Positions 1 to 5,071 of a DNA stretch of 5,567 bases are shown here, piece after piece. The DNA is from Clostridia bacterium. GTDB taxonomy: Bacteria; Bacillota; UBA994; PWPR01. Numbering within the stretch: the stretch's first letter is position 1; the number at the start of each line of letters is the position of its first letter. Under the pieces are notes generated by a model. The model worked only from the letters and a program-made list of their open reading frames with translations, ran no database searches and was not told the DNA's origin. The position numbers were made by a program, and so were the translations under genes. The DNA is taken from assembly GCA_003557085.1 (NCBI GenBank), contig PWPR01000195.1:1-5567 (forward strand), given 5' to 3'.

Positions 1-25
1 ACCTTCTCACACACAAGCAACGTTC

Positions 26-54
26 AATATAGCATAGGGATCAAGCGATGTCAA
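26..54 (-). promoter_or_regulatory. Strong sigma-A-type promoter pointing off the left edge
   Basis: On the minus strand the -35 box is TTGACA (49-54, 6/6), the spacer is exactly 17 bases, and the -10 box is TATATT (26-31) preceded by TGC, an extended -10. Transcription would start near base 19 and leave the window, so the gene served is not visible. The boxes and spacing match those of the tRNA-Ser promoter at 213-241, which suggests another stable RNA or a highly expressed gene, but that is inference. Confidence 0.75.
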
Positions 55-108
55 ACAGATTCGAAACTGGTTTGAGCACCAACCTGCACCATCATAAAGC
101 CGAGGATG

Positions 109-197
109 TGGCGGAGAGGGTGGGATTCGAACCCACGGCCCCTTGCGGAGTCACCAATTTTCAAGACTGGCTCCTTAAACCTCTCGGACACCTCTCC
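109..197 (-). tRNA. tRNA-Ser(TGA)
   Basis: Reading the minus strand, the acceptor arms GGAGAGG (197-191) and CCTCTCC (119-113) pair over 7 bp. The discriminator is G (112) and CCA is encoded at 111-109. The anticodon stem CCAGT/ATTGG holds the loop CTTGAAA, giving anticodon TGA at 163-161, which reads UCN serine codons. The T-loop TTCGAAT is present, and a long variable arm (class II tRNA) fits serine. It has its own promoter with a leader of about 9 bases. No hairpin with a T-tract follows the CCA, so transcription may continue into the next unit to the left. Confidence 0.97.
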
Positions 198-200
198 AAT

Positions 201-229
201 TTGACAAAGTATAATATAGCATGAATAAT
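201..229 (+). promoter_or_regulatory. Possible divergent promoter overlapping the tRNA-Ser promoter
   Basis: Read on the plus strand, the same DNA has TTGACA (201-206), 17 bases, then AATAAT (224-229, 5/6 match to TATAAT). It is interleaved with the minus-strand promoter. A plus-strand start would fall near 236. No ATG occurs on the plus strand between 236 and 506, so any transcript would be non-coding. The boxes are seen directly; activity is inferred. Confidence 0.4.
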
Positions 230-241
230 CTTATCTGTCAA
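213..241 (-). promoter_or_regulatory. tRNA-Ser promoter
   Basis: On the minus strand TTGACA (236-241) is separated by 17 bases from TATATT (213-218), with TGC just upstream of the -10 as an extended -10. The predicted start near 206 leaves a leader of about 9 bases before the tRNA at 197. This is close to a consensus promoter, as expected for a stable RNA gene. Confidence 0.85.
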
Positions 242-400
242 CCCACATCATTCTAGAAAACAGACATATCTTCCAAATACTATCTGTGTGCCCAGATATT
301 TGCTTTAACTTTATATTTGCTTTTTTTAAGCAGTTTAGTATTGCCATTTTATTCCTAAAAATTACCGAATAGCTTTCTATATATACCTAACCATAATTAT

Positions 401-431
401 TTGACTTGTTAATAAATTCATCCTTTATAAT
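401..431 (+). promoter_or_regulatory. Possible plus-strand promoter just before a terminator hairpin
   Basis: TTGACT (401-406, 5/6) and TATAAT (426-431, 6/6) are separated by 19 bases, two more than ideal. The predicted start near 438 lies only a few bases before the hairpin beginning at 445, so the product would be an RNA of roughly 70 nt. In such AT-rich DNA a chance match is possible. Confidence 0.35.
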
Positions 432-444
432 AAAAGTAAGAGTA

Positions 445-505
445 GCTCTGACAAAAAGTTCTCTCTTTGAGTCTGTCAAACCTTTTTTGTCAGAGCGATT
501 TTTTT
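445..505. terminator. Hairpin terminator after the CHR genes, stronger on the plus strand
   Basis: A 13-bp perfect stem pairs GCTCTGACAAAAA (445-457) with TTTTTGTCAGAGC (484-496) around a 26-base loop. On the plus strand it is followed by seven T residues (499-505), a classic intrinsic terminator. On the minus strand it begins 13 bases after the stop of the second CHR gene, which is where that operon should end, but the tail there is only moderately T-rich. It may act in both directions. No protein gene on the plus strand needs it, which makes the better plus-strand polarity notable. Confidence 0.7.
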
Positions 506-509
506 ATAT

Positions 510-1040
510 TTACGCTATTATAAAAGCTCCATAAAAAATTGCACCCGTAATCACAAAAGCTGGGTGTATTTTCATTTTTTCTACAAAAACAAAGCTAGCT
601 AACATTAGTAAGAGTGTATGGAAAAGACCTGCTTGTCCGTATGAGTTTGTAACAAATCTAATTGTTAATGAACCTAATAATACAGCAATAGTAGGCCTAA
701 TCAGACATGTTAAAAACTTAACCTTTGGCGAGTCTTTGAACTTGTACAATATACCGGTTAAAGCTAACATCAATACTGTAGCGGGAACCATAGTTGCAAG
801 CAAGGCGACTACACTACCTGCAACACCGCCTTGTTGAAAGCCTATATAACCAGCCATCTTGGTTGCTATAGGACTTGGTAAAGCATTTCCAAGTGCTAGT
901 ACTTCTGCAAACTCTGATACAGTCATCCAACCATATCGGGTTACTACTTCATACTCAATTAACGGAATTGTAGAAGGTCCTCCACCATATCCTAAAATAT
1001 TGGACACAAAAAAAGCTAAAAATATCTCTAAGTATTTCAT
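510..1040 (-). CDS. CHR-domain chromate transporter subunit, second of a split pair (ChrA/YwrA-like)
   Basis: This 176-residue hydrophobic protein has the length of a single CHR domain. It shows the family's N-terminal glycine motif GYGGGP (17-22), followed by STIPLIEYEVV and the LPSPI segment (54-58). The remainder is several apolar segments ending in FIIA with no charged tail. Single-domain CHR proteins are usually encoded in tandem pairs with opposite membrane orientation. In Bacillus subtilis a similar pair (YwrA/YwrB, Chr3) is needed jointly for chromate efflux. Its ATG overlaps the stop of the preceding gene (TAATG at 1042-1038), and AGAGG at 1050-1054 is its ribosome binding site, so translation is probably coupled. 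One oddity is LPSPI where the partner has LPGPI. The real substrate (chromate, sulfate or another oxyanion) cannot be read from the sequence. Confidence 0.88.
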   Translation of the reverse strand: MKYLEIFLAFFVSNILGYGGGPSTIPLIEYEVVTRYGWMTVSEFAEVLALGNALPSPIATKMAGYIGFQQGGVAGSVVALLATMVPATVLMLALTGILYKFKDSPKVKFLTCLIRPTIAVLLGSLTIRFVTNSYGQAGLFHTLLLMLASFVFVEKMKIHPAFVITGAIFYGAFIIA

Positions 1041-1621
1041 TATTCTTTGCCTCTTTTCTGTGGCTTTAATAACGCAAAGGCAATTAATGAAGCAATAAGT
1101 ATAGCTGGATGAATTCCAACAATCTCAAGCATCACTGCAGAAAAAACTATTAAGCCTATAGTTAAAGGCCAGCCCAAAGCTGCCTCTGCTTTAGAAGTAA
1201 ACTGCCATGTCAAAGAACCCAACATTACAGCAACGACTGGTACTACTGCGTAAGTAATTCCCTGAACCCATGGCTGGTCTCGAACGGTTGCTAATGAAGT
1301 TAAGACTATAATCATAATTGTTGCTACAGGTATTACTTCTGCCCCAATAGCAACTATTGCCCCAATAAGACCTGCTTTCTTATAGCCTATGTAACCTCCA
1401 ACTTTAACACCTATTGGACCAGGCAAAGTGTTCCCTATAGCTAAAACATCTCCAAACTCTTCAGCTGTAGTCCATTTATATTTATCTACAGCTTCCTTAT
1501 ACATTAGTGGAATTGATGATGGGCCACCACCAAATCCAAAAAATCCTACTCGTAAAAAGCCAAAAAAGAGATCTATCAGAGTTTTACCTTTAGTCTTAGC
1601 TAAGTCTGGACTTTCATTCAT
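1040..1621 (-). CDS. CHR-domain chromate transporter subunit, first of a split pair (ChrA/YwrB-like)
   Basis: This 193-residue integral membrane protein contains one CHR domain, about half the length of a two-domain ChrA. Diagnostic features are FGFGGGP (28-34) followed by SSIPLM, the LPGPI motif (66-70) and the segment VGGYIGYKKAGLIGA (74-88). Both ends are basic (KTKGK near residues 10-13, KPQKRGK at 187-192), suggesting both termini face the cytoplasm. The uncharged ends of its partner would fit the opposite orientation, as known for paired short CHR proteins. The family moves chromate out of the cell. The start is well supported: ATG at 1621 follows AGGAGG (1629-1634) by 7 bases. It is the first gene of the pair, with its own promoter and a palindromic candidate operator upstream. 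No ChrB-type regulator gene is present in the window. Confidence 0.9.
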   Translation of the reverse strand: MNESPDLAKTKGKTLIDLFFGFLRVGFFGFGGGPSSIPLMYKEAVDKYKWTTAEEFGDVLAIGNTLPGPIGVKVGGYIGYKKAGLIGAIVAIGAEVIPVATIMIIVLTSLATVRDQPWVQGITYAVVPVVAVMLGSLTWQFTSKAEAALGWPLTIGLIVFSAVMLEIVGIHPAILIASLIAFALLKPQKRGKE

Positions 1622-1668
1622 AATCCTTCCTCCTAGTCAATTGTCGACTGATTGATTGCACCATAAAT

Positions 1669-1697
1669 ATTGTATACTATATACAAGAAAATTTCAC
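1669..1697 (-). promoter_or_regulatory. Promoter of the CHR transporter pair
   Basis: On the minus strand a -10 box TACAAT (1669-1674, 5/6) lies 17 bases downstream of GTGAAA (1692-1697, 4/6 to TTGACA). The start would fall near 1662, giving a leader of about 40 bases up to the ATG at 1621. The -35 is imperfect and the palindrome at 1670-1686 overlaps most of the promoter, which would suit a repressible promoter. Readthrough from the upstream kinase gene is also possible, since no terminator is visible between them. Confidence 0.5.
1670..1686. promoter_or_regulatory. Perfect palindrome, candidate repressor operator
   Basis: The 17-base element TTGTATACTATATACAA has perfect 7-base arms (TTGTATA / TATACAA) around CTA. 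It sits inside the spacer and overlaps the -10 box of the CHR-pair promoter, where a bound dimeric protein would block RNA polymerase. TTGTATAC-type half-sites resemble those of several GntR-family repressors, but which protein binds here is unknown and no regulator gene of that kind lies in the window. Confidence 0.55.
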
Positions 1698-1733
1698 TAT
1701 CTAAATAATCTTTTTGCAGATATTAAAGCAAAC

Positions 1734-3032
1734 TTATTGATTTTGAACTTTGCTAATTGTTATATTTTGGATAAATGAAGCTTCATCAATAAAAGTATTC
1801 CATTCAATACCTTCATACTTCTCAAAAATTAGACCAACATTACTAAGTCCCAAACCTTTGCCGTCTAGCTTAGTTGTATATCCTTTTTCATCTACTTTCG
1901 AAACATTCACTGCTGAATCATAACTATTTATTATTGTCACATCAAATATTGTTTTTGTATTGATGATTATAAAATAAACTTCTTGACCTTCTGAGTTTTT
2001 TGCTGCTTCAATTGCATTATCTAAAAGTATCCCTATCACTCTTAAAATGTCAATTCTATTAATTGGAATGTCAGTGACTTTATATGGTATTTCTATATTG
2101 AAATGAATACCTGCCTTACTTGCTTGATACATTTTTTCAGCTACTAACTGAATTAAGGCTCTATCGTTTATGTTAATCAAAGATTCTGTACTTATGGTTT
2201 GCTCAAGAACCCTTGAATCAAAAATTTCTAAAACACTCTCTTTTAACCTATCTAATTGGTTTGATTTAGCCAATCCATACAATCCGATGTAAACATTGTT
2301 GATATCATGTTTAAATTCCGTTATTTCTTCTGACATTAGTTTTAAATTGTTTATATAGTACATCATCTGCTTATTCTGCTGATTTTGTGAACCCATAAGT
2401 AATTGGGTATATATAAAAAATATAATAAAACTTATAATTGTAACAGGCACTACTAATAAAAATCTGTCTGCTACATATCTTCCACCAATATAGTAATACA
2501 TAACAATATGCACATTAATCAAGAGTGCTAAAAACCCAATAAAAATATACTTGCTCCAACTGTAAATAGGTCTATCATAAGAAAAATATCTCTTTTGATA
2601 GAAATATTTTAAGATACTTATAAATAGTATCATTATTATAATAATATTTCCGTTGTAAATTATTAGAAACTGCAAAGTTCCTCTTATTCTTTCAATGGGA
2701 ATCTCGACAAGCTGGGAAAGTCCTAGCAAAATAAAACTAGATACAAAGGCACTAAAAGCGTACATGGTAGCTATTTGAAAAATCTTTTTATAACTACTTC
2801 TACCATAAAAAGCTCTACTTGCACATAAAAGCATAAAATATGTTATGAGGATTCTTAACTCTTGAAAATCTAAAAAGCTTTGCCTTAATGCAAAGTTAAT
2901 AGACCCAAATAAAACAATAAAACTTAATCTCTTTTTATAAGATATCAATGATCCTTCTGCTACATCTATTGCTTCTGTAAAAAGATATGCACCAAACCAA
3001 CATAGTATTAGATCTGCTATTTTGTATACCAT
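1734..3032 (-). CDS. GHKL sensor histidine kinase, AgrC-like
   Basis: This 432-residue protein has a membrane sensor half and a cytoplasmic kinase half. Hydrophobic segments appear at about residues 5-22, 35-49, 59-76, 84-108, 120-144, 162-183 and 191-213. A helical dimerisation region follows, with the phospho-acceptor in FKHDINN (His242) of the HxxxN type seen in AgrC-like kinases. The ATPase has an N-box LLDNAIEAA (Asn339) and a G-box DGKGLGLSN (390-398), typical of the HATPase_c_5/GHKL group. It should sense an extracellular or membrane signal, often a peptide in this family, and phosphorylate the regulator encoded just upstream. Its ATG (3032-3030) overlaps the regulator's last codons by 16 bases, with AGAGG at 3043-3047 as ribosome binding site, so the pair is translationally coupled. 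No AgrB protease or AgrD peptide gene is seen, so the ligand is unknown. Confidence 0.92.
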   Translation of the reverse strand: MVYKIADLILCWFGAYLFTEAIDVAEGSLISYKKRLSFIVLFGSINFALRQSFLDFQELRILITYFMLLCASRAFYGRSSYKKIFQIATMYAFSAFVSSFILLGLSQLVEIPIERIRGTLQFLIIYNGNIIIIMILFISILKYFYQKRYFSYDRPIYSWSKYIFIGFLALLINVHIVMYYYIGGRYVADRFLLVVPVTIISFIIFFIYTQLLMGSQNQQNKQMMYYINNLKLMSEEITEFKHDINNVYIGLYGLAKSNQLDRLKESVLEIFDSRVLEQTISTESLININDRALIQLVAEKMYQASKAGIHFNIEIPYKVTDIPINRIDILRVIGILLDNAIEAAKNSEGQEVYFIIINTKTIFDVTIINSYDSAVNVSKVDEKGYTTKLDGKGLGLSNVGLIFEKYEGIEWNTFIDEASFIQNITISKVQNQ

Positions 3033-3772
3033 TCTTCTAATACCTCTTTGTATTTTCTCCTAGATATTTCAAATTCTATATCATTTGTGGTAATAAATTT
3101 TTTGTTACTTTTATCGATAGCTGTTATATGTCTTTTATTTACAATGACAGACTGATGTGGTCTAAGTAAAGCCTCATTCTCACCAACAGAATCTAAAATG
3201 TTTTGTAAAGTACTATAGTATCTATAAACACCTTTTGTAGTATATGCTTTATATGTCTCTCCAACTTTTTTTATCCCAATAAAATCTTTAACTGGAATTG
3301 CCCTAACAACATTGTCTTCATCAAACTTAAGCGTAATTTTGTTTCCATTTCCAAAGGATTCACTATAATCATCTATTAACCTTCTGACAACAACTTCAAC
3401 TTCTTGATTAAGTGTATCTTGATAAGTTTTTGCTATGAAATCAAATGCTTTATAAGCAAATGCATTTCTAATATGTTTATGCAAATATGAAACAAATATA
3501 ATATAAGCGTTAGGGTCTCTCTTCCTAATATAATGAGCTAAATCTAATCCTGTGAGATCTTGTTTTAAATCTATGTCTAAGAAGTATGCAGTAATAACTT
3601 CTCCTACACTTTTTATAGATGAACTGTCTACATATTTTTTAAGCTGCACTGTTTCAGAAGTAGCTAAATCAACCTTGGCATTAATGTCACATTGTAGTAA
3701 TATATCTTCTATTATATCTTTCAAGGTTTCCCTTTGTACCAAATCATCTTCACAGATTACAATATTGAGCAA
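3017..3772 (-). CDS. LytTR-family response regulator, AgrA-like
   Basis: This 251-residue cytoplasmic regulator has an N-terminal receiver domain (about 1-130): acidic pocket Glu8-Asp9-Asp10, phospho-acceptor Asp66 in YFLDIDL, Ser95 in the switch position, and Lys115 in FDFIAK. The C-terminal LytTR DNA-binding domain (about 145-248) contains the RPHQSVIVNKRHI signature (204-216). Family members bind paired direct repeats near promoters of genes controlled by cell density or envelope signals. The start is TTG at 3772, chosen because AGGGGG (3779-3784) lies 6 bases upstream and the reading immediately gives LNIVICEDD, the proper start of a receiver. That Shine-Dalgarno can pair fully with the 16S tail using one G-U wobble. 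The gene begins 16 bases after the methyltransferase stop and overlaps the kinase, so the three are probably one transcript. Confidence 0.93.
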   Translation of the reverse strand: MLNIVICEDDLVQRETLKDIIEDILLQCDINAKVDLATSETVQLKKYVDSSSIKSVGEVITAYFLDIDLKQDLTGLDLAHYIRKRDPNAYIIFVSYLHKHIRNAFAYKAFDFIAKTYQDTLNQEVEVVVRRLIDDYSESFGNGNKITLKFDEDNVVRAIPVKDFIGIKKVGETYKAYTTKGVYRYYSTLQNILDSVGENEALLRPHQSVIVNKRHITAIDKSNKKFITTNDIEFEISRRKYKEVLEEWYTK

Positions 3773-3778
3773 TTTAAT

Positions 3779-3784
3779 CCCCCT
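3779..3784 (-). promoter_or_regulatory. Ribosome binding site that decides the TTG start
   Basis: AGGGGG lies 6 bases before the TTG at 3772, inside the 16-base gap after the methyltransferase stop. No in-frame ATG that would keep the receiver domain intact is available, so this site fixes the start of the regulator. Confidence 0.75.
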
Positions 3785-3788
3785 AAGG

Positions 3789-4661
3789 CTAAATCATCCT
3801 ATTCTTTTTTAATCTAATTTCATACAGTAATACCGTAGTAGCTATACTAACATTTAGCGAATCACAATCTCCAAACATAGGAATAGATACACCTATATAA
3901 TCGCTATCATACCACGATTTACTTATGCCAAATCTCTCACTACCCATAACAAGCGCTGTAGGACCTTCATAAGTATGGCAGAAGAATGGACTATCAGCGT
4001 GCGGATCAGCTAAAACTATCTGATAATCATTCTTCTCTAAATAGCTTTTTACTATCTCATTTCCATCTTCAATTATAGGAATTTTAAAACAAGCCCCACG
4101 ACTGCTCCTTATCATCAAAGGATGATATAGATGTGCTTGCTTATTAGTAACTATAACCGCTTTAGCATCAACTGCATCTGCTGACCTGATGATACTACCA
4201 ATATTACCTGGAGTTTCCAACCCATCTAAAACTACCACTAAATCTTTATTTCCCAACGCTGATACCTTATTTTTCTTAACCTCTCCGATAGCTAAAAGGC
4301 CATTAGAATTGCCTTTTTGAGTAATTAAGTCAAATACTTTTGGTGAAACATCTAAAGCTGTATGAGCTGATTTTAGCAGTCTGGGGAGCATAGCTAGTAT
4401 TTCATTAGAGTAGATATCTTCTGGGCAAATAAACAGGTATTTTATCTTGACATTGTACTTATAAGCCATTTCAATAATTGGAAAACCTTCAATTATAACA
4501 TCTAACCTATCCTCACTAGACTTATTACTATTCTTAATTAAATCTCTTGCAAGCTTTACTGCTGGATGGCCTTTTCCTGCTGGGTAACTTAGGCTTGAAA
4601 AGTTTTCAACAAACTTATTACGCCTTTCTTGTGGTGTCAAATCCCTCCAATTATGGTTCAT
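3789..4661 (-). CDS. TrmH/SpoU-family RNA 2'-O-methyltransferase
   Basis: The protein is 290 residues when started at ATG 4661. The N-terminal part (about 45-127) resembles the L30e-like substrate-binding domain of this family. The C-terminal SPOUT domain carries all three SpoU motifs: motif 1 LDGLETPGNIGSIIRSADA (145-163, with Asn153 and Arg159), motif 2 ALVMGSERFG (236-245, Glu242) and motif 3 SIPMFGDCDSLNVSIA (259-274, Ser268-Leu269-Asn270). It should transfer a methyl group from S-adenosylmethionine to a ribose 2'-OH in rRNA or tRNA. The RSSRG/IPI stretch and the C-terminal layout recall the thiostrepton-resistance methyltransferases that act on 23S rRNA, but housekeeping TrmH/RlmB-like enzymes look similar, so the target is open. 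A GTG at 4670 is in frame, but its first base is part of the AAGGAGG site, so the ATG is preferred. It leads the unit with the LytTR regulator and kinase. Confidence 0.9.
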   Translation of the reverse strand: MNHNWRDLTPQERRNKFVENFSSLSYPAGKGHPAVKLARDLIKNSNKSSEDRLDVIIEGFPIIEMAYKYNVKIKYLFICPEDIYSNEILAMLPRLLKSAHTALDVSPKVFDLITQKGNSNGLLAIGEVKKNKVSALGNKDLVVVLDGLETPGNIGSIIRSADAVDAKAVIVTNKQAHLYHPLMIRSSRGACFKIPIIEDGNEIVKSYLEKNDYQIVLADPHADSPFFCHTYEGPTALVMGSERFGISKSWYDSDYIGVSIPMFGDCDSLNVSIATTVLLYEIRLKKNRMI

Positions 4662-4669
4662 CTCGGACA

Positions 4670-4676
4670 CCTCCTT
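4670..4676 (-). promoter_or_regulatory. Ribosome binding site that decides the methyltransferase start
   Basis: AAGGAGG ends 8 bases before the ATG at 4661. An in-frame GTG at 4670-4668 begins within this same site and so cannot be served by it. The longer 293-residue reading is therefore unlikely. Confidence 0.85.
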
Positions 4677-4683
4677 AAATTTT

Positions 4684-4712
4684 ATTATATATTAACTCTT
4701 TTAAGTAAACAA
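4684..4712 (-). promoter_or_regulatory. Promoter of the methyltransferase/regulator/kinase unit
   Basis: On the minus strand TATAAT (4684-4689, 6/6) is 17 bases from TTGTTT (4707-4712, 3/6). The start would be near 4677, leaving a leader of only about 16 bases that is almost entirely the Shine-Dalgarno. The weak -35 with a perfect -10 would fit activation by a bound regulator, possibly the LytTR protein itself. Repeated TTGTTA-like elements lie just upstream. Confidence 0.55.
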
Positions 4713-4783
4713 AAAATTAACAATTTATCATACTAACAACTTGGTTCAAATAATGATACTACCTTTAAAAATAATAAACTGCA

Positions 4784-4813
4784 TAAAAAAATGCCATGCA
4801 ATTGCATGGCATT
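4784..4813 (-). terminator. Intrinsic terminator of the tRNA operon
   Basis: A perfect 24-base palindrome (AATGCCATGCAA at 4790-4801 with its exact complement at 4802-4813) is followed on the minus strand by a run of T residues (4790-4784). It begins 6 bases after the CCA of tRNA-Asp and separates the tRNA operon from the methyltransferase promoter. Confidence 0.95.
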
Positions 4814-4819
4814 AATTCT

Positions 4820-4898
4820 TGGCGGAGCCGACGGGAATCGAACCCGCGACCTCCGGCGTGACAGGCCGGCATCCTAGACCAGACTAGACCACGGCTCC
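4820..4898 (-). tRNA. tRNA-Asp(GTC)
   Basis: Last gene of the tRNA operon. Acceptor arms GGAGCCG (4898-4892) and CGGCTCC (4830-4824) pair over 7 bp, with discriminator G (4823) and encoded CCA (4822-4820). Anticodon stem CCGGC/GCCGG holds the loop CTGTCAC, giving GTC (4862-4860). T-loop TTCGATT is present. The D-arm region contains a GGTCTAG direct repeat and a long loop, making the gene 2 bases longer than usual. Some D-stem pairs must be G-U, but the rest is canonical. Confidence 0.96.
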
Positions 4899-4904
4899 AT
4901 GTAT

Positions 4905-4980
4905 TGGTGGGCGAAACAGGACTTGAACCTGTGACCCCCTGCTTGTAAGGCAGGTGCTCTCCCAGCTGAGCTATTCGCCC
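4905..4980 (-). tRNA. tRNA-Val(TAC)
   Basis: Acceptor arms GGGCGAA (4980-4974) and TTCGCCC (4915-4909) pair fully, with discriminator A (4908) and encoded CCA (4907-4905). Anticodon stem CCTGC/GCAGG with loop CTTACAA gives TAC (4947-4945), reading GUN valine codons. T-loop TTCAAGT. It lies 5 bases after the CCA of tRNA-Glu and 6 bases before tRNA-Asp. Confidence 0.97.
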
Positions 4981-4985
4981 TAGTG

Positions 4986-5060
4986 TGGTGACCCCAGGGG
5001 GATTCGAACCCCCGTCTTCAGCGTGAAAGGCTGATGTGTTAACCACTTCACTATGGGGCC
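4986..5060 (-). tRNA. tRNA-Glu(TTC)
   Basis: Acceptor arms GGCCCCA (5060-5054) and TGGGGTC (4996-4990) pair with one G-U, with discriminator A (4989) and encoded CCA (4988-4986). Anticodon stem TCAGC/GCTGA with loop CTTTCAC gives TTC (5027-5025). T-loop TTCGAAT. Second gene of the operon, 11 bases after tRNA-Lys. Confidence 0.97.
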
Positions 5061-5071
5061 AAAAACAATGG

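Larger units (their letters stand above)
198..509. other. 312-base stretch without a protein gene
   Basis: This AT-rich stretch lies between the stop of the second CHR gene and tRNA-Ser. It contains the tRNA-Ser promoter (213-241), an interleaved plus-strand promoter (201-229), a 6-bp stem-loop TATCTG/CAGATA (281-298), a small TGCTT/AAGCA hairpin with a T-rich loop (318-332), a plus-strand promoter-like pair (401-431) and a long terminator hairpin (445-505). I see no credible small ORF with a ribosome binding site, and no ATG on the plus strand from 236 to 506. Confidence 0.7.

Noticed and set aside
859..1098. Plus-strand open frame of 79 codons
   Set aside because: Antisense shadow of the two CHR genes, with no ribosome binding site or recognisable domain.
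1428..1655. Plus-strand open frame of 75 codons
   Set aside because: Antisense to the 5' end of the first CHR gene; its proline- and serine-rich peptide is a by-product of that gene's composition.
1622..1733. Riboswitch or attenuator before the CHR pair
   Set aside because: The predicted leader is only about 40 bases and shows no terminator hairpin; only the palindrome and promoter boxes stand out.
3552..3812. Plus-strand open frame of 86 codons
   Set aside because: Lies opposite the receiver domain of the LytTR regulator, with no start signals.
4732..4739. A consensus LytTR pair of direct repeats
   Set aside because: GTT cores are present, but no two have the usual spacing of about 21-22 bases together with matching flanks, so no LytTR site is annotated as a feature.
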